DNA of 64,000 nucleotides from JBQCHF01 sp051954955 (GTDB lineage: Bacteria > Actinomycetota > Actinomycetes > Motilibacterales > Motilibacteraceae): the NCBI GenBank assembly GCA_051954955.1, contig JBQCHF010000044.1, forward strand, positions 1 to 64,000. The letters run 5' to 3'. The notes beneath the pieces are model-generated. The model did no database searches. It had not been told where the DNA came from and worked only from the letters and a program-made list of their open reading frames with translations. Both the position numbers and the translations under genes were made by a program. The stretch's first letter is position 1; every line of letters starts with the position of its first letter. This document shows positions 50,654 to 58,193 of the stretch, in pieces.

Positions 50654-50661
50654 ACCCCTCT

Positions 50662-50756
50662 CGTGATCATGCAATCGGCGTGATCATGCGATCCGCTCGA
50701 TCTTGGCCGCCGCTTGATCGTGCCGATTGCATGATCACGGGAATTGCATGATCACG
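50662..50756. repeat. GATC-type palindromic element A3 at convergent gene ends
   Basis: Contains CGTGATCATGCAATC, a second TGATCATGCGATC, a CTCGATCTTGG core, GATTGCATGATCACG and a final AATTGCATGATCACG. The minus-strand stop of cytX (50752-50754) is the TGA of the last TGATCA, as in element A1. It lies between the convergent thiG and cytX genes. Confidence 0.7.
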
Positions 50757-52110
50757 CACTGGGTCGGGGGGTGCGGGCCAAGGGGAAGGCCAGCGCGGCG
50801 GCGACCACGAACGAGGCGATCGACGCGCTGAGCCAGGCGTGCCCGGCCAGGTGCAGGTCGGCGCCCGCCCCGCCCCAGAACGTGGACCAGCCGGCCACGC
50901 CGCCGGGGTTCACCAGCTGGTAGACCACGAAGCCGGCCACCCACGCCAGCAGCATCGCCGGCCGGGTGGGCGCCGACGAGGTGACGTCCCAGCGGCCGCG
51001 GGAGCGGACCCAGGCCGCCAGCAGGGCTCCGGTCAGCGGCACGAACACCGCGCCGATCAGGTAGAGGAAGCTGGCGAACTGGCCGACGTCGAGCAGCAGG
51101 GCCCCGGCCGTGGTCACCGCGCCGACAGCCACCGACAGCACCCGCCGGTCCCAGCGGGGCCGCAGGTTCTGCACGGACACGGCCGTGGAGTAGACGTTGG
51201 CGAAGCTCTGGTCGGTCTCGCGCAGCACCAGCACCGCGAACGCCACGATCCCCAGCGGCAGCGCCAGGAAGACGTCGAAGACCTTGTCCGGGTCCTGGCC
51301 GGCCTGCGCCAGGGCCAGCAGCCCGACGGCGTAGCAGGCCACCTGCGTGACCCCGAACCCCAGGGCCCCGCCGGTGAAGGCGGCCCGGGGGGTGCGCGAG
51401 TGCCGGGCGTAGTCGGCGCCCAGCGGCACCCAGGAGACCGCGACGGCCAGCGCCGCGTCCGTGCCGGCCCAGAACCCGGTCCACGCCCCCGACGTCGCGG
51501 ACACTCCGTCGCGCAGCAGCCCGACGGCCAGCACGGCGACGGCCAGCACCACCAGCACCGACACGTAGCGCCGCAGAACCCGGATCATCCCGAGCGGGCG
51601 CAGGGTGAGCGCGGTCGTCACGGCACCGGCCACCAGCACGCACGCCCATCGGGGCAGGTGGTCGTGCGCGATCGCCTCCAGGCCGTCGGAGATGACGACC
51701 AGCTCGAAGGTCCCCCAGCCCAGGCACTGCGCGATGTTGAGCACGGTGGGCAGCGCCGAGGCCCGGGCGCCCAGCAGCCCGCGCAGCAGCACCATGGCCG
51801 GTGCGCCGGTGCGGGCGCCGAGGACCAGCGAGGCACCGAGCACCAGGGCGCCCAGCGCGGTGCCGACCACGGTGGCCGCCAGCGCGCCGCCGAGCGGCAG
51901 CGGCGGCAGCCCGGTGGGCGCCGCGACGGCGATCGCCCCGCCGAAGCCGAGCAGGCTCACTCCGAGGTTGCCCCAGAAGCCGAGCTGGTCGAGCAGCCCG
52001 AGGGTCCGCGGCGCGGGCTCGGCCAGGGTGCGAGGGGCCTCGGCGCGGTCGACGACGTCGCCGGGGGCAGGGGAGAGGGTGGACGGGGTGGTGGAAGAGG
52101 TCGCCGCCAT
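50752..52110 (-). CDS. cytX: NCS1-family HMP (hydroxymethylpyrimidine) permease CytX
   Basis: 452 residues, twelve predicted helices of the NCS1 cytosine/purine permease family. LGFWGNLGVSLLGFGGAI near residue 45 and GWGTFELVVISDGLEAI are typical. A TPP riboswitch directly upstream argues strongly that it imports the thiamine precursor HMP rather than cytosine. That fits the absence of thiC in the window and the nearby thiD. The stop codon is supplied by palindromic element A3. Confidence 0.9.
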   Translation of the reverse strand: MAATSSTTPSTLSPAPGDVVDRAEAPRTLAEPAPRTLGLLDQLGFWGNLGVSLLGFGGAIAVAAPTGLPPLPLGGALAATVVGTALGALVLGASLVLGARTGAPAMVLLRGLLGARASALPTVLNIAQCLGWGTFELVVISDGLEAIAHDHLPRWACVLVAGAVTTALTLRPLGMIRVLRRYVSVLVVLAVAVLAVGLLRDGVSATSGAWTGFWAGTDAALAVAVSWVPLGADYARHSRTPRAAFTGGALGFGVTQVACYAVGLLALAQAGQDPDKVFDVFLALPLGIVAFAVLVLRETDQSFANVYSTAVSVQNLRPRWDRRVLSVAVGAVTTAGALLLDVGQFASFLYLIGAVFVPLTGALLAAWVRSRGRWDVTSSAPTRPAMLLAWVAGFVVYQLVNPGGVAGWSTFWGGAGADLHLAGHAWLSASIASFVVAAALAFPLARTPRPSA

Positions 52111-52121
52111 GACGGCACCAC

Positions 52122-52219
52122 GCTCCCTTCGCCGGTGCTAACCGGATCAGGTTCCAGCGGTCGGCGGCACCGGGGATGTCCCCTCGCCGCCCTCTCAGCC
52201 CGATGGGTCCGGGCTCCCG
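52122..52219 (-). promoter_or_regulatory. TPP riboswitch (THI element) controlling cytX
   Basis: On the minus strand the order is GGGAGCCCGGACCC, GGGCTGAGAGGGCGG, a variable stem (CGGTGCCGCCGACCG region), GAACCTGATCCGGTTAGCACCGGCGAAGGGAGCG, then the ATG of cytX. This is the second TPP riboswitch in the locus, with a longer variable P3 stem than the first. Confidence 0.93.
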
Positions 52220-52253
52220 CGCAGGTCGCAGCGAACCCTAGACCAGCCCCGGG

Positions 52254-52259
52254 TACGGT
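52254..52259 (+). promoter_or_regulatory. -10 box of thiD, leaderless
   Basis: TACGGT, then GCCCGC (6 nt), then the GTG of thiD. No ribosome binding site between. Confidence 0.55.
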
Positions 52260-52265
52260 GCCCGC

Positions 52266-53066
52266 GTGACCCTGGCCCGCGCCCTCACCATCGCCTCGTC
52301 CGACTCCGGCGGCGGCGCCGGGATCCAGGCCGACCTCAAGGCCTTCGCCCGCTGCGGCGTCCACGGCGCCAGCGCGATCGTCGCGCTCACCGCGCAGAGC
52401 ACCGTCGGCGTCACCGCCATCCACGAGTGCCCACCCGAGTTCGTGGTCGCCCAGCTCGAGGCGGTGCTGGACGACATCGGCATCGGCGCGGCCAAGACCG
52501 GGATGCTCTTCTCCGCGCCCATCATCGACGCCGTGGCGGCCACCCTCGAGGGGCATCTCCTACCGCTCGTCGTAGACCCGGTCATGGTGGCGAGCTCGGG
52601 TGCCCGGCTGCTGCGCGACGACGCGGTGGAGGCGCTCACCGGCCGGCTCTTCCCGCTGGCCACCGTGGTGACCCCCAACCTCCTGGAGGCGCAGGCGCTC
52701 ACCGGCATCGCCAGCGAGGACCGCGCCGAGCTGGCCGAGGCGCTGGTCGCCCTCGGCGCCCGCGGTGCCCTGGTCACCGGCGGCCACGGCGCCACGGCCG
52801 TGGACCACCTCTACGCCGACGGACGCCACGTCGACATCGAGGTGCCGCGCCACGACGTCGCCGCGACGCACGGCGCCGGCTGCACCCATTCCGCCGCCCT
52901 GGCGGCGTGCCTGGCCCGCGGGGACGACCTGGAGACCGCCGCCCGCCGCGCGGCCGCCGTCGCCACCGACGCGGTGCGCACCGGTCTGGCCGAGGTCGGC
53001 AGCGGGGACGGCCCGGTCGACGCCCTGGACGTGCGCCGGCTCGCTCCGCCCGACCCGCTCGGCTGA
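52266..53066 (+). CDS. thiD: Hydroxymethylpyrimidine (phosphate) kinase ThiD
   Basis: 266 residues. Phosphorylates HMP and HMP-phosphate. ALTIASSDSGGGAGIQADLKAF is the N-terminal signature. VVDPVMVASSGARLL, VTPNLLEAQALTG, GGHGATAVDHLY and THGAGCTHSAALAACLARG (anion hole and catalytic residue) follow. It is divergent from cytX with the cytX riboswitch between. The leaderless promoter suggests it is not itself under riboswitch control. Confidence 0.95.
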   Translation: MTLARALTIASSDSGGGAGIQADLKAFARCGVHGASAIVALTAQSTVGVTAIHECPPEFVVAQLEAVLDDIGIGAAKTGMLFSAPIIDAVAATLEGHLLPLVVDPVMVASSGARLLRDDAVEALTGRLFPLATVVTPNLLEAQALTGIASEDRAELAEALVALGARGALVTGGHGATAVDHLYADGRHVDIEVPRHDVAATHGAGCTHSAALAACLARGDDLETAARRAAAVATDAVRTGLAEVGSGDGPVDALDVRRLAPPDPLG

Positions 53067-53077
53067 CACGGCCTCGT

Positions 53078-53130
53078 TAGGAGAGGCGGGTAGGAGAGGC
53101 GGGTACGACAGGCAGGGCAGGAGAGGCACC
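53078..53130 (+). repeat. 13-bp tandem repeats containing Shine-Dalgarno-like AGGAGAGG
   Basis: Units TAGGAGAGGCGGG (53078-53090), an identical copy (53091-53103), a diverged TACGACAGGCAGG (53104-53116) and CAGGAGAGGCACC (53118-53130). The last ends one base before the dehydrogenase ATG. At least three of the four carry AGG-rich ribosome-binding-like cores. Confidence 0.7.
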
Positions 53131-53131
53131 C

Positions 53132-54415
53132 ATGGACGCACCGCGGAATCCCGAGACCGTCTTCACCTACGGCGCGCCCGCGCTCACGTTCGGGGCGGGT
53201 GCCGCGGACGAGATCGGCTCCGACCTCGCCCAGCTCGGAGCGCAGCGGGTCCTCGTCGTCACCGACCCCGGGGTCGCGGCCACCGGCTGGCCGCAGCGCG
53301 TCGCCGAGCAGATGGCCGGCTTCGGCATCGAGGCGCACGTCTGGGCCGGCGCGCACGTCGAGCCGACCGACGTCAGCCTGCGGACCGCCGTCGAGCACGC
53401 CCGGACCAGCGGCCCGTGGGACGCCTTCGTCGCCGTGGGCGGTGGCTCGTCCATCGACACCGCCAAGGCGGTCAACCTGCTCACCACCAACCCCGGCGAG
53501 CTGATGGACTACGTCAACCTGCCGGTGGGCGCGGGCCGTGCCCCGACGCAGCCGCTGAAGCCGTTGGTCGCGGTGCCGACGACGACCGGCACCGGCTCGG
53601 AGAGCACGACCATCTGCGTCCTGGACGTGCTCGACCTGCACGTGAAGACGGGCATCGGCCACGCCCGGCTACGGCCCACGCTGGCGGTGGTGGACCCGCT
53701 GCTCACCCGGTCGCAGCCGCCGATGGTGACCGCGGCGTCCGGGATGGACATCCTGTGCCACGCGCTGGAGAGCTGGACCGCCAAGCCCTACACGGATTTC
53801 GAGCGCAAGCAGCCTTGCGAGCGGGTGCCCTACTGCGGGGCCAACCCGGTGGCGGACATGTGGTCCGAGAAGGCGCTGGCGCTGCTGGCCCGGTCCTTCC
53901 GCACCGCGGTGCGGGACGGCGACGACGTCCAAGCCCGGTTGGACATGGCGATGGCGGCGACGTTCGCCGGGATGGGCTTCGGCAACGCGGGCGTGCACAT
54001 CCCGCACGCCGACGCCTACCCGATCGCGGGGCGGGTCAAGGACTTCCGCCCACGCGACTACCCGCAGGACGAGCCGATGGTGCCGCACGGCATGGCCGTG
54101 GCCCTCACCGCGCCCGAGGCCTTCCGGTTCACCTTCCCGGCGGACCCGGAGCGCCACCTGCGGGCCGCCGAGCTGCTGGCCCCCGGCGCCGACCGGCCCG
54201 ACGACGACGCCGAGGTCCTTCCCGCGGCGCTGGTGGCCCTCATGCGCGACGTCGGCCTCCCGAACGGGATCGGCGGCGTCGGCTACGACGAGGGTGACGT
54301 GCCGGGCCTGGTCGACGGGGCGCTGAAGCAGCAGCGGCTGCTCGCCACCGCGCCGCTGCCGGTCACCGACGAGGACCTCGCCGGCATCTTCACCCGCTCG
54401 CTGGAGCTCTGGTAG
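53132..54415 (+). CDS. Iron-containing alcohol dehydrogenase, HOT (hydroxyacid-oxoacid transhydrogenase)-like
   Basis: 427 residues of the type III iron-dependent dehydrogenase family. VTDPGVAATGWP, AVGGGSSIDTAKAVNLL and PTTTGTGSESTTICVLD bind NAD and phosphate. The metal histidines are in MDILCHALESWTAKPY, NAGVHIPHADAYPI and VPHGMAVALT. The segment with ERVPYCGANPVADMWSEKAL is characteristic of the HOT/ADHFE1 subgroup, which oxidises gamma-hydroxybutyrate while reducing 2-oxoglutarate. Substrate assignment is by similarity only. The ATG directly follows the tandem repeats. Confidence 0.85.
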   Translation: MDAPRNPETVFTYGAPALTFGAGAADEIGSDLAQLGAQRVLVVTDPGVAATGWPQRVAEQMAGFGIEAHVWAGAHVEPTDVSLRTAVEHARTSGPWDAFVAVGGGSSIDTAKAVNLLTTNPGELMDYVNLPVGAGRAPTQPLKPLVAVPTTTGTGSESTTICVLDVLDLHVKTGIGHARLRPTLAVVDPLLTRSQPPMVTAASGMDILCHALESWTAKPYTDFERKQPCERVPYCGANPVADMWSEKALALLARSFRTAVRDGDDVQARLDMAMAATFAGMGFGNAGVHIPHADAYPIAGRVKDFRPRDYPQDEPMVPHGMAVALTAPEAFRFTFPADPERHLRAAELLAPGADRPDDDAEVLPAALVALMRDVGLPNGIGGVGYDEGDVPGLVDGALKQQRLLATAPLPVTDEDLAGIFTRSLELW

Positions 54416-54425
54416 CGGGGCGGAC

Positions 54426-55448
54426 TCAGAGCCGGACGACGTCGCCGCTGCCCGCGCTGTCCCGCGCGGCGTCCAGGACCTCGGCGGTGGCCACGGCGTC
54501 GCGCGGCGGCACCGGCACCGGGTCGAGCCCGCGGACCGCGCGCGCGAAGGCCGGGTAGAACGAGTCCCAGGCGCCGGGCTCGCTCGGCACCGGCTCGACG
54601 TCGTCTCCGCGGTGCAGCGCGCCCCACCGCTGCACCGGCTCCTCGCCCCACCGCTCGCCCAGCTGCGCCGGCGTCCGGCCGCTCAGCAGCACAGGTTCCT
54701 GGCTCTCCATCCCCTGCACCACATAGCTGCCGCGCGTGCCGCTCACCCGGAACCGCGGTGCGGGCGCACCCTGGCTCCAGCTGCCGGACAGGTGCGACCG
54801 GGCCCCCGAGACGTGCCGCAGAGCCACGAACACGTCGTCGTCCAGCCCGCTCTCCCGCAGCCGCCACTCGGCGTAGACGGCGGCGACGGGGCCCAGCAGC
54901 ACCAGCGCCTGGTCCACCAGGTGGCTGCCGAAGTCGAGCAGCGTGCCGCCCCCGGACGGGGCCGGGCCGGGATCGGGGGTGAAGCGCTCGAAGCTGGACT
55001 CCAGACCGGTCAGCTCACCCAGCACGCCGTCGGCCACCAGCCGTCGCACGGTCAGGAAGTCCGAGTCCCAGCGGCGGTTCTGGAACGGCGCCAGCGCCAG
55101 CCCCAGCCGCTCGGCGAGCTCCACGCTGCCCCGGGCCGCGGCCGCGTCCAGCGCGAACGGCTTGTCGCACACCACGGCCAGGCCCAGCCGCAGCGCCCGG
55201 TCGGTCAGCTCGGAGTGCGTGTGCGCGGGCGTGCTGATCGCCACCGCCTCCGCGCCGGCCTCGCGCAGCGCCTCCAGCGAGTCGAACGTCCGCACCCCGG
55301 GCAAGTCCCCGGCCACCTGGTCCCGCCGGTCCGGGCTGGTGGTGACCACGCCGAGGAGATCGACCTCCTCCGCCGCCGCGAGGAACGGTGCGTGGAACAC
55401 CCGCCCGCCGAAGCCGTACCCGACCAGCCCGAACCGCACCGGCTCCAC
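54426..55448 (-). CDS. Gfo/Idh/MocA family oxidoreductase
   Basis: 340 residues. N-terminal Rossmann domain VRFGLVGYGFGGRVFHAPFL, the VISTPAHTHSEL region (written AISTPAHTHSEL), and VVCDKPFALDAAAAR, which contains the catalytic-lysine EKP motif as DKP. The C-terminal half has GGGTLLDFGSHLVDQALVLLG with the conserved His and Asp. Likely an NAD(P)-dependent sugar or inositol dehydrogenase. The GTG at 55448 is chosen because AGGAGG lies just upstream, rather than the ATG at 55484. It ends 10 bases from the convergent dehydrogenase gene. Confidence 0.85.
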   Translation of the reverse strand: MEPVRFGLVGYGFGGRVFHAPFLAAAEEVDLLGVVTTSPDRRDQVAGDLPGVRTFDSLEALREAGAEAVAISTPAHTHSELTDRALRLGLAVVCDKPFALDAAAARGSVELAERLGLALAPFQNRRWDSDFLTVRRLVADGVLGELTGLESSFERFTPDPGPAPSGGGTLLDFGSHLVDQALVLLGPVAAVYAEWRLRESGLDDDVFVALRHVSGARSHLSGSWSQGAPAPRFRVSGTRGSYVVQGMESQEPVLLSGRTPAQLGERWGEEPVQRWGALHRGDDVEPVPSEPGAWDSFYPAFARAVRGLDPVPVPPRDAVATAEVLDAARDSAGSGDVVRL

Positions 55449-55544
55449 CGCTGCCTCCTGCTCGCCCTCGACGTCACCGGTCATCCTGCCGGGCCGAGTG
55501 GGGACAGGCGACGAGCGCCTGCGAAGGGCGAGGACGCCGCCAGG

Positions 55545-55550
55545 TACCGT
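55545..55550 (+). promoter_or_regulatory. -10 box of murL, leaderless
   Basis: TACCGT ends 7 nt before the GTG of murL. Confidence 0.55.
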
Positions 55551-55557
55551 GCCTGCC

Positions 55558-56886
55558 GTGAGCACCGGGCGCGGCGAGAGATTCCGCTACGAGGGCTGGA
55601 CGTGGGACGACGGCACGCTGTCGTGCACCTACTCCCTCGACGGGCGCACCTTCACCGAGCGGATCGGCTTGGACGGCGCACCCGCCGAGCCGACCCCGCA
55701 ACTCGCGGCGGCCGCGCGACTGGTGTTCCTGCTGGCCGGCATCAGCTACTACAAGACCGGCGCACCCCCCGTGGTCGACCTCGGCGAGCACGCGGTCACC
55801 GACCTCGAGCGGGACTTCCTGCGCACCTACTACGTCAAGGGCCTGGGCGAGTTCGCGCACAAGAACGGACTGCTGCACGAGCTCCAGGACCTGCGGCTGG
55901 AGGGACCGACCCGCGAGCCGGCCCCGGCCCAGGTGCCGCCCAGCGGCCGTCCGCTGGTCCCGTTCGGCGGCGGCATCGACTCGATCGTGGTGGTCGAGGA
56001 GACCCGCAAGGCCCAGCCCGACCTGGCGCTGTTCGTGGCCAGCCGGGCGGCAGCCCGGTTCGAGGCCATCGAGGCCGCCGCCGCGGTCACCGGCCTGCCG
56101 GTCCGCCGGGCCGACCGCGAGGTCGACGCGCAGGTGCTGCGCTCGGCCGAGCTGGGCTTCCTCAACGGGCACGTGCCGGTCACCGGGATCCTCTCGGCCA
56201 CCGCCGTGCTGGCGGCGCTTGTCGACGGCCGGGACTCGGTGGTCATGTCCAACGAGTGGTCGGCCAGCTCGGGCACCGTGCAGGTCGACGGCATCGACGT
56301 GAACCACCAGTGGTCCAAGAGCATCGAGTTCGAGCGCGGGTTCCGCGAGGTCCTGGCCCAGAACCTCCCCGGCTTCGACTACCACTCTGCGCTGCGGCCC
56401 TACTCCGAGCTGTGGGTGGCGCAGCGCTTCGCCGAGCTCGAGCGCTACCACCTGGTCTTCCGCAGCTGCAACCGCGCCTTCCACCTGGACCCTGCTCGGC
56501 GGGCCGACCGCTGGTGCGGGCGGTGCGACAAGTGCTGCTTCATCGACCTGGTGCTCGCCCCGTTCCTGCCGCGCGAGCGGCTCGAGCAGGTCTTCGACGG
56601 CGCCGAGCCGCTGGCGCAGGAGGACCTGGCGGACCGGTTCCGCTCGCTGCTCGGCGACCCCGCGCTCACCAAGCCGTTCGAGTGCGTGGGCGACGTCGAC
56701 GAGTGCCGGGTGGCCGTGATCACCGCTGCGGAGCGGCCGGACCGCCAGGAGACCGTTCTGCTCCAACGACTTGCTGCCCAGGTGCGAGCGGGGTCGCCGC
56801 TGCCCGCCACACCGCTGCCCGAGCTCGGCGCGCTGCTCCGGCCGCTGAGCGAGTCGTTCGCCCCGCAGCACCAGCCCGCACCGTGA
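55558..56886 (+). CDS. murL: UDP-MurNAc-L-Ala-L-Glu epimerase MurL
   Basis: 442 residues. MurL uses ATP to epimerise the terminal L-glutamate of UDP-MurNAc-L-Ala-L-Glu to D-glutamate, an alternative to free D-glutamate made by MurI. Landmarks are FLLAGISYYKTGAPP, FLRTYYVKGLGEFAHKNGL, the PP-loop-like VPFGGGIDSIVVVEE near residue 138, SNEWSASSGTV, and a cysteine cluster RWCGRCDKCCFIDLV near residue 318. The assignment is strengthened by the directly overlapping murD2 gene. The GTG start follows a -10 box at 7 nt. Its substrate comes from MurD2, the next gene. Confidence 0.92.
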   Translation: MSTGRGERFRYEGWTWDDGTLSCTYSLDGRTFTERIGLDGAPAEPTPQLAAAARLVFLLAGISYYKTGAPPVVDLGEHAVTDLERDFLRTYYVKGLGEFAHKNGLLHELQDLRLEGPTREPAPAQVPPSGRPLVPFGGGIDSIVVVEETRKAQPDLALFVASRAAARFEAIEAAAAVTGLPVRRADREVDAQVLRSAELGFLNGHVPVTGILSATAVLAALVDGRDSVVMSNEWSASSGTVQVDGIDVNHQWSKSIEFERGFREVLAQNLPGFDYHSALRPYSELWVAQRFAELERYHLVFRSCNRAFHLDPARRADRWCGRCDKCCFIDLVLAPFLPRERLEQVFDGAEPLAQEDLADRFRSLLGDPALTKPFECVGDVDECRVAVITAAERPDRQETVLLQRLAAQVRAGSPLPATPLPELGALLRPLSESFAPQHQPAP

Positions 56887-58190
56887 CCGCTCAGCTCACC
56901 TGGGCGGCGCTGCGCGGGCGCTCGATCGCCGTCTGGGGCGTCGGCGTGGAGGGGGTGGCGAGCCTGCGCCGGCTGCGCGCCGACGGCGTGGAGCCGGTGC
57001 TGGTGGACCGCGAGCCCAAGGTGCTCGACGACGGCACCGAGGTGCGCGCCTACGCCGACGGCGGGCGCGAGCTGCTGCACGGCGTCGACGTCGTGGTGAA
57101 GAGCCCGGGCATCAGCCGCTACGGAGCCGAGTGCGCGGACCTGGTGGCGGCCGGCGTCGACGTCGTCGGCGGGCTGGGTCTCTGGCTCAACGGGGCCGAC
57201 CGATCGCGGGTGGCCTGCATCACCGGCACCAAGGGCAAGAGCACCACCACCGCGGTCGCCGGCGGACTGCTCGCCGGTCTCGGTGCCTCGCACCGGGTGG
57301 GCGGCAACATCGGCACCTGCCCGTGGGACCCGGACGTACCGCAGGACGTCGACTGGTGGGTGGTGGAGGCCTCCAGCTACCAGGCGCTGGACGTGCAGGC
57401 CGGCCCGGCCGTCGTGGCGGTCACCTCGCTCGGCGAGGACCACCTGCCCTGGCACGGCGGGTCGGTGGAGAACTACCACCGGGACAAGCTGTCCCTGTGC
57501 ACCCGCCCGGGTGTGCGTGCCGTCGTCGCCAGCGACGAGCCGTCCCTGCGCGAGCGCGCGGCCCTGCTCGGCGGCGCGGTGGACTGGGTGCGCGAGCGCG
57601 CGCACTGGGCGGCCGGCAGCGCCCTGCTGGGCGAGCACAACCTGCGCAACGCCGAGGTCGCCCGCCGTACCCTGCTCGCGCTCGGGGTGCCCGGCGCCGA
57701 CGACGAGGACGCCCTCGCCGAGGCGCTGGCCGGGTTCGCGCCGCTGCCGCACCGGCTCACCGCGGTCGCCCACGCCGACGACGTCGCGTTCGTCGACGAC
57801 TCCATCAGCACCAACCCGCTGTCGGCGGTGGCCGCGGTGCGGGCCTTCCCGCTGCGGCGGGTCGCGCTGCTCGTCGGCGGCCTGGAGCGCGACGTCGACT
57901 ACCGGCCGCTCGCCGCCTGCCTGGACGATCGGGTGCGGGTGTTCACCATGCCCAGCAACGGTTCTCGCATCGGCGAGGTGCTGCGCGCCGAGGGCGTTCA
58001 GCAGGTGGAGGACTGCGCGTCGATGCCCGAAGCGGTGCGGCGCGGCTTCGCCTGGGCCCGGCCCGGCGGGGTGGTGCTGCTCTCCCCGGCCGCCGCCAGC
58101 TTCGACCTCTACGCCGACTACCGGGCGCGCGGCGAGGCGTTCGCCGCGCTGGCGCGCGACCTCGCCGCCGACGTCGCCGCGGCGCGCTGA
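56883..58190 (+). CDS. murD2: UDP-MurNAc-L-Ala:L-glutamate ligase MurD2
   Basis: 435 residues of the Mur ligase family. A Rossmann N-terminal domain (SIAVWGVGVEGVASLRRLRADG) binds the UDP group. The ATP loop is ITGTKGKSTTTAVAGGLL, then VVEASSYQALD and NYHRDKLSLC (the conserved carbamylated-Lys region), HNLRNAEVARR and the C-terminal DDSISTNPLSAVAAV. It resembles MurD but, coupled to MurL, is expected to add L-Glu instead of D-Glu, as shown for the MurD2-MurL pair of Xanthomonas oryzae. The GTG overlaps the murL stop by 4 bases. Confidence 0.9.
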   Translation: MTAQLTWAALRGRSIAVWGVGVEGVASLRRLRADGVEPVLVDREPKVLDDGTEVRAYADGGRELLHGVDVVVKSPGISRYGAECADLVAAGVDVVGGLGLWLNGADRSRVACITGTKGKSTTTAVAGGLLAGLGASHRVGGNIGTCPWDPDVPQDVDWWVVEASSYQALDVQAGPAVVAVTSLGEDHLPWHGGSVENYHRDKLSLCTRPGVRAVVASDEPSLRERAALLGGAVDWVRERAHWAAGSALLGEHNLRNAEVARRTLLALGVPGADDEDALAEALAGFAPLPHRLTAVAHADDVAFVDDSISTNPLSAVAAVRAFPLRRVALLVGGLERDVDYRPLAACLDDRVRVFTMPSNGSRIGEVLRAEGVQQVEDCASMPEAVRRGFAWARPGGVVLLSPAAASFDLYADYRARGEAFAALARDLAADVAAAR

Positions 58191-58193
58191 TCC

